The notes under the pieces were generated by a model, which was given only the letters and a program-made list of their open reading frames with translations, was not told where the DNA came from and searched no databases. Positions 1 to 4,561 of a DNA stretch of 7,417 nucleotides are shown here, piece after piece. Each line of letters begins with the position of its first letter. Positions within the stretch are counted from its first letter, which is position 1. The stretch is from Balneolaceae bacterium SMO_bin1. Lineage in GTDB: Bacteria; Bacteroidota; Rhodothermia; Balneolales; Balneolaceae. The position numbers and the translations under genes are program-made. The stretch covers positions 1 through 7,417 of the forward strand of contig NNSL01000390.1 of NCBI GenBank assembly GCA_003123965.1, read 5' to 3'.

Positions 1-933
1 ACCCTGAAGCGTGGGTAAAAGGCGGATATCTGCAAATTGATCGCCTTGACTTTCATTCGAGAAGGGTTTGCTTCTGATCTGATGGATAATCTGCGATTTA
101 AAGTGGGTCACATGGAGCTGAACTACGGTGATAATCACTTCCGTCGAACAGATAACGCATTTGCGATTCACAACCCGTTTGTAGGTAACTACATTATGGA
201 CTCCTTTACCACAGAGGTAGCCGGTGAAATTTATTACTACACCGAAGGCGGTTTAATGGCAATGTTTGGTATGAGCAATGGTAAGTTAAACCAGAGCGTT
301 ACCGAATCTGCAATTAAAACCAAGCCTACTGTATACGGCAAAGTGGGTATTGATACCGAATTCGGAGAAGACCGCCGTTTCCGGTTGATGGCTTCTGTCT
401 TAGACATCAGCCAGTCTTCATCTATCTATCTCTACACGGGTGACCGTGCCGGTTCGCGGTACTACGATGTGATTGAGGAAGGCAACTTCCGCAGCGGCCG
501 CTTTGCTCCTACCTTTACGCCGGGCCGTGGTGCTGCTCCAGCTGCAGGTGAAATGACTGCCTTCATGATCAACCCGTTTGTTCAGTTTGGCGGACTGGAA
601 TTCTACGGCGTCTACGAAAATACCAGCGGTAAAATCGAGACTGAAAGCGACCGACGTACTTTTAACCAGTATGGTGCAGAGCTGCTCTACCGATTTGGTG
701 CCAATGAGGATTTCTACCTGGGCGGCCGCTATAACTTGGTTGAAGGCGAATCACTGAACGGTGATATCGAGATTGATCGCTTCAACATTGGCGGTGGCTG
801 GTTCATGACCAAAAACGTGCTTACTAAAGTTGAGTATGTAACACAGAACTATGATGGTGATGGGTTCCAGGAATCACTCTACGACGGCGCCGAATTTAAT
901 GGCCTCGTGATTGAAGCGGTAGTTAGTTTCTAA
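1..933 (+). CDS. Outer-membrane beta-barrel (porin-like) protein, 5'-truncated and frameshifted
   Basis: This is the 3' part of a gene that begins before the window. From base 67 on, the frame ending at 933 reads as alternating amphipathic strands rich in Tyr, Phe and Gly, such as FKVGHMELNYGDNHFRRTDN and NPFVGNYIMDSF. It ends in VIEAVVSF; a C-terminal Phe is the usual assembly signal of outer-membrane barrels. No signal peptide is visible because the 5' end is missing. The same frame has a TAA at 16-18, so the TTG at 37 is an unlikely start. A different frame (from base 3) reads PEAWVKGGYLQIDRLDFHS, which looks like the missing upstream part, then stops at 75-77. One surplus base between about 57 and 63 would join the two. 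This may be a real mutation (pseudogene) or a sequencing error. The likely role is a porin or barrel of unknown substrate; the exact family was not recognised. Confidence 0.75.
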
Positions 934-973
934 GCATAGCTTTTACAGGCAAGTCCTGAAAAGTTTAATACCC

Positions 974-1011
974 AAGGCGGTACTGCTGTAACAGGCGGTA
1001 CCGCTTTTTTT
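974..1011 (+). terminator. Intrinsic terminator of the barrel gene
   Basis: Bases 977-987 pair with 994-1004 in an 11-bp stem that includes two G-U pairs, around a 6-nt loop. The stem contains the arms GCGGTAC and GTACCGC. Pairing can extend outward through the AA at 974-975. Seven T residues follow directly (1005-1011). The hairpin starts about 40 nt after the stop of the porin-like gene. Only two A residues precede it, so it should work poorly for transcripts arriving from the minus-strand gene on the right. Confidence 0.88.
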
Positions 1012-1043
1012 ATGGGCAAGAATTGGTGTTTAACTGCAGTGGT

Positions 1044-1060
1044 TTGCTAAACGTTAGCAA
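1044..1060. repeat. Perfect 7-bp inverted repeat (TTGCTAA/TTAGCAA)
   Basis: TTGCTAA and TTAGCAA are separated by ACG in the non-coding DNA between the porin-like gene terminator and the end of the receiver gene. No T-run follows on either strand, so it is not a canonical terminator. It could be a protein-binding palindrome or an mRNA 3'-end stem for the minus-strand receiver transcript. The rest of 1012-1133 shows nothing I can name. Confidence 0.4.
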
Positions 1061-1133
1061 CAGATAGGTTTATAATACATTTAAAAGATATAGCACTGGA
1101 TGGTGGCAGCTGCAAAAAGTACCGAAAAGGATT

Positions 1134-1535
1134 TTAGCTTAGATGACGGGAGGGCTGCTCGTCCAGAATTTTGCGAATTCGACTGGTCATTTCATCAAAT
1201 GGAAAGGGCTTGATGAGATATTCAGTGATGCCAAATTTCATCAGGTATAGCATATCTCGTACTTGCTCGTACGAAAGCGTAACCAGGAAGGGCGGGAAAT
1301 CGCTGTACTTCTTTTGGGCGTCCAAAATTTCTTCAATGCTATCGTAGATCATGCCAACATCAGCAATAATAAGGTCGGAGTTGTGAATGCTGATGGCCTG
1401 CATGAGCGCTCGGGTATGGCTTACCGGGTGGCAGTCGTAGCCTTCATCAATCAAAATCATTTCAATTGATTCGCGGATCGCCTCTTCGGGCTCGGCCAGT
1501 AAAATCATTGGAATGTCGGTAATTTCCCTGTTCAT
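1134..1535 (-). CDS. Single-domain response regulator (receiver only) with altered acidic pocket
   Basis: The 133-residue protein is one CheY-like receiver domain with no output domain. Strand 1 is MILLAEPEEAIRE (10-22), the presumed phospho-acceptor is D59 in LIIADVGM, the conserved Thr is T86 in FLVT, and the conserved Lys is K109 in YLIKPF. The usual acidic pair after strand 1 is E15-P16, so the second Mg-binding acid is replaced by Pro. Family knowledge says such proteins act as phosphate sinks, relay intermediates or protein-protein switches. Here it is transcribed away from the stress operon and shares its regulatory region, with a sigma-54-type promoter at 1582-1597 upstream. The start ATG at 1535 lacks a Shine-Dalgarno sequence. 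An internal ATG at codon 10 would still leave the whole domain, so the N-terminus is slightly uncertain. A modulating role for the kinase/regulator pair at 4562-7238 is inferred from context. Confidence 0.9.
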   Translation of the reverse strand: MNREITDIPMILLAEPEEAIRESIEMILIDEGYDCHPVSHTRALMQAISIHNSDLIIADVGMIYDSIEEILDAQKKYSDFPPFLVTLSYEQVRDMLYLMKFGITEYLIKPFPFDEMTSRIRKILDEQPSRHLS

Positions 1536-1569
1536 CAGAGTAGCGCTGATAGGAGTTGTTATTTGTTAC

Positions 1570-1585
1570 AGGTATTAATATTGCA
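1570..1585 (+). promoter_or_regulatory. Possible sigma-54 -24/-12 element, rightward (weak)
   Basis: AGG at 1570-1572 and TTGCA at 1581-1585 have the sigma-54 spacing (10 nt between GG and GC), with one mismatch to TGG. If active, it would start an RNA near 1596 reading into the operon with a leader of about 335 nt, or a separate small RNA. I find no terminator before the downstream promoter at 1870. It may only be the mirror image of the leftward promoter. Confidence 0.35.
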
Positions 1586-1596
1586 ATAGTGATACC
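1571..1596. repeat. 26-bp near-palindrome centred on a shared -12 GC
   Basis: The arms GGTAT (1571-1575) and ATACC (1592-1596) flank a central perfect palindrome TATTGCAATA (1579-1588). Only the two 3-bp stretches between them break the symmetry, giving 20 of 26 symmetric positions. The central GC (1583-1584) lies exactly 10 bases from a GG on each strand, so the palindrome superimposes two opposed -24/-12 elements. It could equally be an operator for a dimeric regulator. Confidence 0.7.
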
Positions 1597-1602
1597 AAAG
1601 AC
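1581..1602 (+). repeat. 22-nt direct repeat, copy 1
   Basis: TTGCAATAGT followed by a variable stretch and CAAAGAC. It matches copy 2 at 1881-1902 in 20 of 22 positions at an offset of exactly 300 bp. It overlaps the -12 box of the sigma-54-type elements. In this copy, CC at 1595-1596 provides the -24 GG of the leftward promoter. Confidence 0.75.
1582..1597 (-). promoter_or_regulatory. Sigma-54-type promoter of the receiver gene
   Basis: The minus strand reads TGGTATCACTATTGCA. TGG and TTGCA match the sigma-54 consensus TGGCACG-N4-TTGCA at all eight of those positions with exact spacing. The expected transcription start is near 1571, leaving a leader of about 36 nt to the ATG at 1535. The GC dinucleotide is 48 nt from the start codon, against 47 nt for the operon promoter facing the other way. 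No experiment is implied; this is pattern matching supported by the NtrC-type activator encoded nearby. Confidence 0.6.
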
Positions 1603-1690
1603 GCTTCAGCATCTGTTTTTCTTTGCCAGCGAGCCCGCATGGCGTTTACAAGCACCTTAAGAGTATTTTATATTTTAAAGTGAAATTTTA

Positions 1691-1813
1691 CGGCTATGGG
1701 GCCGTTGCAATCGTGCAATAGTGCTGAGGCTGTACGATGCACAACTGCAACGTTAAAAGGATAGCTAGTTAATAAGCCTTTAGTTAACGACCCATAGAAA
1801 GCGGCCTCAGTAT
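1691..1813 (+). other. Possible structured RNA leader or small RNA
   Basis: On the plus strand three pairings are possible: 1703-1717 with 1738-1752 (13 of 15), an enclosing 7-bp stem CTATGGG/CCCATAG (1694-1700 with 1791-1797), and the loop of the first stem with downstream bases (1721-1733 with 1801-1813, seven Watson-Crick pairs in the core CTGAGGC/GCCTCAG plus weaker flanks). The last pairing crosses the others and would form a pseudoknot. It would be transcribed only if the weak element at 1570-1585 is a promoter. It matches no riboswitch class I recognise. Confidence 0.25.
1704..1752. promoter_or_regulatory. Paired TGCA-N4-TGCAA sites, candidate activator-binding sites
   Basis: TGCAATCGTGCAA (1706-1718, extended by a 5' T to the symmetric TTGCA-N4-TGCAA) and TGCACAACTGCAA (1738-1750) are two copies of one dyad, 32 bp apart (about three helical turns). 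They lie roughly 150 and 185 bp upstream of the predicted start near 1896, the usual place for upstream activating sites of sigma-54 activators. The assignment to the activator encoded at 4562-5914 is inference. The same bases can also pair as an RNA stem (1703-1717 with 1738-1752, 13 of 15). Confidence 0.4.
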
Positions 1814-1869
1814 TGTTGAAAGTGCGATAGCACGCACATCAGAAGAAAAAAATCAGATTATTGTCGTTT

Positions 1870-1885
1870 TGGAATAGCAGTTGCA
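1870..1885 (+). promoter_or_regulatory. Sigma-54-type promoter of the YceI/Usp operon
   Basis: The sequence is TGGAATAGCAGTTGCA. TGG and TTGCA match the sigma-54 consensus with the required 10 nt between GG (1871-1872) and GC (1883-1884). The predicted start is near 1896, giving a leader of about 35 nt to the ATG at 1931. The -12 box lies in copy 2 of the 22-nt repeat. Given the NtrC-family activator encoded downstream, this is the best promoter candidate for the four-gene operon. Confidence 0.62.
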
Positions 1886-1902
1886 ATAGTAATAGCAAAG
1901 AC
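1881..1902 (+). repeat. 22-nt direct repeat, copy 2
   Basis: TTGCAATAGT then CAAAGAC with the same spacing as copy 1 (1581-1602), with two mismatches. One mismatch (G at 1895 instead of C) changes the minus-strand -24 GG to GC, so this copy supports only the rightward promoter. It covers the -12 box and the predicted transcription start of the operon. Confidence 0.75.
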
Positions 1903-1930
1903 ATTAATCTTGAATCTAACCTTAATTATT

Positions 1931-2533
1931 ATGAAAACTTCAATGTACAGTTTAGCAGTAACCTTGCTTATATTTTTAGTACCCGCCATGGTGAGCGCGC
2001 AATCGTCCAGCTATTCGCTCGATGAAAGCAGCACTATGGTAATTAAAGGAACGTCTTCCATCCACGATTGGGAAGCTACCGTGGAGCAGATGAACGTGAA
2101 TATGCAGCTTGCCCCCGGACAGCTGGAACAGGAAACCTTGAGTAGTCCTGTTGAGAGTTTTTCAATAACCGTTCCCGTTGAATCCATTGAAAGTGGCAAA
2201 GGCGGAATGAACCGAAAAATTTACGGCGCACTTAAAGAAGACGACCACCCGCAAATTATGTTTGAGCTACAATCTACAGAGCTGAACGGCGCCGATGCTA
2301 CATCCGAATCGTTTACGCTGCAAGCTACGGGAACACTAACTGTTGCCGGTAATTCTAAAGAAGTAACCTTCCCTGTAAATGCTACACGGGTTGATGCCAA
2401 CAGTTTCCGCTTTGAAGGAAGCTATAGCTTGAATATGAAAGATTACGATGTTGACCCCCCTTCTGCCATGTTTGGTGCCATTAAAAGCGGCGAAGAAGTG
2501 GAAATCGTGTTCAATATCTTAGTCAATCAATAA
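1931..2533 (+). CDS. Secreted YceI-like protein 1
   Basis: The 200-residue precursor starts with a clear signal peptide: MK, a hydrophobic core (about 8-20), and cleavage expected after VSA (residue 23). The rest matches the YceI lipocalin-like family: IKGTSSIHDWEA near the start, GGMNRKIYGALKEDDHPQI in the middle, TVAGNSKEVTFPV, and the terminal part YDVDPPSAMFGAIKSGEEVEIVF. Family members form an antiparallel beta barrel that binds a long isoprenoid or fatty-acid-type ligand in the periplasm; the ligand here is unknown. I choose ATG 1931 over the in-frame TTG at 1910 because it gives a normal signal peptide and leaves room for the predicted transcription start near 1896. There is no Shine-Dalgarno sequence. 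It is the first gene of the operon, 17 nt before its paralogue. It has no cysteine at the two positions where the paralogue carries Cys (Trp and Ser instead). Confidence 0.93.
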   Translation: MKTSMYSLAVTLLIFLVPAMVSAQSSSYSLDESSTMVIKGTSSIHDWEATVEQMNVNMQLAPGQLEQETLSSPVESFSITVPVESIESGKGGMNRKIYGALKEDDHPQIMFELQSTELNGADATSESFTLQATGTLTVAGNSKEVTFPVNATRVDANSFRFEGSYSLNMKDYDVDPPSAMFGAIKSGEEVEIVFNILVNQ

Positions 2534-2550
2534 TCCGCAGCTATTCAATA

Positions 2551-3243
2551 ATGCTCCGTACAGTTCTAACATATCAGCCCAATAGCCACGCAATAATGTC
2601 TCCGTTACTTGCAGTGGCTGTTGGTATTATTGTAGTACTGAGTTTAATGGGGCAGTCGGCCAGTGCTCAAATCACCCCCCAGGGCGCCATACAAATTGAG
2701 CAGGGCGGCCAATTGTGGATTGAGGGTTCTGCCAGTGTGGTGAATTACACCTGCAAGGCTCAGCAGCTTTCCGGCAATGGCAATATTGAAAACGCCAGCG
2801 CTCCGCAGGAAAACATAAAGGGGCACGGCGCGGTTGCCATTAAGGTAAGCATTCCGGTTAAATCGCTGGAGTGCGGAAAGCGGGCCATGAATAAAGATAT
2901 GTATGAAGCCCTGAAAGCAGAGCGCCACCACTCGATATACTATCAATTGCTTTCGGCTGATTTGATTGAAAGCGCTCAAACCTCGGCCGAGCAGAGTGGC
3001 GACTGGATGAACATCAAAACAACCGGCGTGCTCGAAATTGCCGGTGTCAAAGATACCACGGATGTGCTGGTGCAGGGGCGGCTACTCAGTGAAGATCGGT
3101 TTCGCGTAAAAGGAAACAAAAAGATCAGCATGGACACTTACGACATTGAGCCGCCTACCGCCATGTTTGGATTGATTAAAGCAAGCAGTGAGCTAACGGT
3201 TCACTTTGATGTTACGGTGCGGTTGAAAAATGCATCGGAATAA
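2551..3243 (+). CDS. Secreted YceI-like protein 2, with a cysteine pair
   Basis: This 230-residue precursor is a diverged paralogue of the preceding gene. The N-terminus contains a hydrophobic segment (about 18-34) ending in SASA-Q, so cleavage after residue 39 is likely. The n-region is long if ATG 2551 is used; ATG 2596 (MSPLLAVAVG) is possible but would lack positive charge. YceI landmarks are IEGSASVVNYTCKA, CGKRAMNKDMYEALKAERHH, GVLEIAGVKDTTDV and the terminal YDIEPPTAMFGLIKASSELTVHF. Two cysteines, C68 and C108, sit at positions occupied by Trp and Ser in paralogue 1 and could form a disulfide in the periplasm. Lipid or isoprenoid binding is family knowledge; the ligand is unknown. The gene is 17 nt downstream of its paralogue and 25 nt upstream of the universal stress gene, so it is surely co-transcribed. 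Confidence 0.9.
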   Translation: MLRTVLTYQPNSHAIMSPLLAVAVGIIVVLSLMGQSASAQITPQGAIQIEQGGQLWIEGSASVVNYTCKAQQLSGNGNIENASAPQENIKGHGAVAIKVSIPVKSLECGKRAMNKDMYEALKAERHHSIYYQLLSADLIESAQTSAEQSGDWMNIKTTGVLEIAGVKDTTDVLVQGRLLSEDRFRVKGNKKISMDTYDIEPPTAMFGLIKASSELTVHFDVTVRLKNASE

Positions 3244-3268
3244 ATATTAACGAATAACCTCAGAAACT

Positions 3269-4255
3269 ATGTTTACCATTAAAAAGATATTAGTACCAAC
3301 TGACTTCTCGGATCATTCTACCGCCGCCTACAATATGGCCCAGAAGCTGGCTGAGCGATTTGGAGCAACTGTGGATTTTATCCATGTGATACAAACACTT
3401 CACTATTTTAATAAGAGTATTGCGAAGCTAAGCGTGCCGCTGAAAACAGAAGAGGATTTATATCCCCAGCTGCAAAAACAGGCCTCTCATAAGGTAAACA
3501 AGCTTCTGGAGGAGTACCTGCAGCCTCAAAACCGTGGTGAAAGCGTAGTGCGCATTGCCCCCAAGCCCTCGCGTGCTATCGCAAAATATGCCGAAGAAGG
3601 GGACTATGATCTTGTGTTGATGGCTACGCTGGGAGAACACGAATCGAATTTTCTGATTGGCAGTGTTGCCGAGAAGGTGATACGCTATTCAAGCGTGCCG
3701 GTGCTCTCAACCCGCAAGTCGAGTTTAGACACTATCAGCAATGTATTGCTGCCAACCGATGGCTCGCAGCTATCGCTTAAGGCGCTGCCGCTGGCCGTAT
3801 CTGTCGCTCTAACCTTTGATGCTTCTATTACACTGTTTCACGTGCAGGAGTTGTATGGAACCGCGGGTGAGAGCAGAGAGAAAAATCCGTACAAGTCGGA
3901 TAAAGAGAATATCCGTGATGTTATTTATGATGCCATGGAGGAGTTTTTTGAGCACACGTGGGATAAAATTGAGCTCCGCAGAGGCGAAGATTATGAGAGC
4001 CAGCTGATTTACCACGAAGGCGCTTCAAACGCTACTATTAATATGGAGATGGTGATTGCGCGAGATATATCTGCCCACCGATCCATTACAGATTATGCAA
4101 ATGAAAATGCTGATATGATTGTGATGACCACACATGGACGCAGTGGATTGGCGCACGTATTTCTTGGTTCTACAACCGAAAAAGTAGCACGACACGTAAA
4201 GCTGCCGGTGTTAACCGTAAAGCCGGATCTGGAAGAAGTGCCTCACGACAGTTAA
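3269..4255 (+). CDS. Tandem-domain universal stress protein (UspA family)
   Basis: The 328-residue cytoplasmic protein has two UspA domains: residues 1-150 (KKILVPTDFSDHS...SVPVLSTRK) and about 154-318 (SNVLLPTDGSQLS...LPVLTVKP). Each starts with the PTD motif (D12 and D164), which lies in the nucleotide pocket of the family. The glycine loop G-2X-G-9X-G(S/T) is nearly intact in domain 2 (THGRSGLAHVFLGS, G290 and G300-S301, first Gly replaced by Thr). It is degenerate in domain 1 (ATLGEHESNFLIGS, one residue short and first Gly replaced by Ala). Domain 2 is therefore the better nucleotide-binding candidate. Such proteins help survival under starvation, oxidative or envelope stress through partners that usually remain unknown. 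The gene lies 25 nt after the second YceI gene and 28 nt before the DUF2892 gene, in one operon. No Shine-Dalgarno sequence precedes ATG 3269. Confidence 0.95.
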   Translation: MFTIKKILVPTDFSDHSTAAYNMAQKLAERFGATVDFIHVIQTLHYFNKSIAKLSVPLKTEEDLYPQLQKQASHKVNKLLEEYLQPQNRGESVVRIAPKPSRAIAKYAEEGDYDLVLMATLGEHESNFLIGSVAEKVIRYSSVPVLSTRKSSLDTISNVLLPTDGSQLSLKALPLAVSVALTFDASITLFHVQELYGTAGESREKNPYKSDKENIRDVIYDAMEEFFEHTWDKIELRRGEDYESQLIYHEGASNATINMEMVIARDISAHRSITDYANENADMIVMTTHGRSGLAHVFLGSTTEKVARHVKLPVLTVKPDLEEVPHDS

Positions 4256-4283
4256 ATATTAATCATAACCAATCGAGCCTATT

Positions 4284-4499
4284 ATGAAAGCAAATATGGG
4301 AAGCAATGATCGAATAATACGCAGTGTACTGGCGCTGGCAATGCTTGCGCTTTATCTGACCGGAGTTGTAACTGGCGGGCTGGGCATTGCGCTGGTTGTA
4401 GTGTCTGCAGTATTTTTGTTGACAAGCACGGTTAGTTTTTGTCCGCTGTATGCGCCGTTTGGCCTAAGCACCTGCAAAACCAAACAAAAGTCTGCTTAG
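4284..4499 (+). CDS. Small DUF2892 (YgaP-like) membrane protein
   Basis: The 71-residue protein has the pattern of the DUF2892 family: a charged start MKANMGSNDRIIR, two hydrophobic segments (about 12-28 and 32-50), then the signature SFCPLYAPFGLSTCK with C53 and C64 near the second membrane exit. In other bacteria this module occurs alone or fused to rhodanese domains (as in YgaP), and the cysteines suggest a link with sulfur or redox chemistry, but the function is not established. It is the last gene of the operon, 28 nt after the universal stress gene, and is followed by a terminator. ATG 4284 is preferred. ATG 4296 would remove only four residues. Confidence 0.88.
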   Translation: MKANMGSNDRIIRSVLALAMLALYLTGVVTGGLGIALVVVSAVFLLTSTVSFCPLYAPFGLSTCKTKQKSA

Positions 4500-4525
4500 A
4501 TAATTACCTAAAATTCAATTTTGCC

Positions 4526-4557
4526 AAAAGGGGGCTGCCAGCAGGGGTCCCCTTTTT
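4526..4557. terminator. Bidirectional terminator between convergent operons
   Basis: AAAAGGGGG-CT (4526-4536) pairs with 4546-4556 in an 11-bp stem that includes two G-U pairs, with a 9-nt loop. TTTTT follows on the plus strand (4553-4557) and AAAA precedes the stem, giving a short U-run on the opposite strand. It lies 27 nt after the DUF2892 stop and 5 nt after the stop of the minus-strand activator, so it can end both transcripts. Confidence 0.88.
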
Positions 4558-4561
4558 CTAT

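Larger units (their letters stand above)
1536..1909. other. Divergent regulatory region between receiver gene and stress operon
   Basis: This 374-bp stretch has no convincing gene. It holds sigma-54-type -24/-12 elements on both strands, a 26-bp near-palindrome (1571-1596), a 22-nt direct repeat at 1581 and 1881, two TGCA-N4-TGCAA sites (1706-1718 and 1738-1750), short inverted repeats that could fold as RNA between 1691 and 1813, direct repeats TAGTTAA at 1766-1772 and 1781-1787, and a GTGC-GATA-GCAC palindrome at 1822-1833. The longest codon run with an ATG that I noticed on the plus strand (from 1639) is about 14 codons and is not credible. Confidence 0.8.

Noticed and set aside
37..933. 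TTG at 37 as the start of the porin-like gene
   Set aside because: Barrel-like sequence continues upstream in another frame and there is no signal peptide after 37, so the apparent start results from the frame break.
1071..1076. TATAAT at 1071-1076 as a rightward promoter
   Set aside because: No -35 box lies at 16-18 nt (TTGCTA at 1044 is 21 nt away), and no plus-strand gene follows before 1931.
1263..1469. 68-codon open frame antisense to the receiver gene
   Set aside because: The minus-strand frame encodes a clear receiver domain. The plus-strand frame shows no recognisable features.
1639..1683. Short ATG-started frame (about 14 codons) in the regulatory region
   Set aside because: It is too short and has no initiation signal or conserved pattern.
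1822..1837. GTGC-GATA-GCAC hairpin followed by an A-rich stretch, as a terminator
   Set aside because: The stem is only 4-5 bp and no T-run follows on the plus strand. The downstream A residues do not make a terminator in that direction.
1910..1930. TTG at 1910 as the start of the first YceI gene
   Set aside because: ATG 1931 gives a standard signal peptide and sits about 35 nt after the predicted transcription start. The seven extra residues have no support.
2644..2979. 111-codon open frame antisense to the second YceI gene
   Set aside because: It is a shadow of a well-supported coding sequence with no family features of its own.
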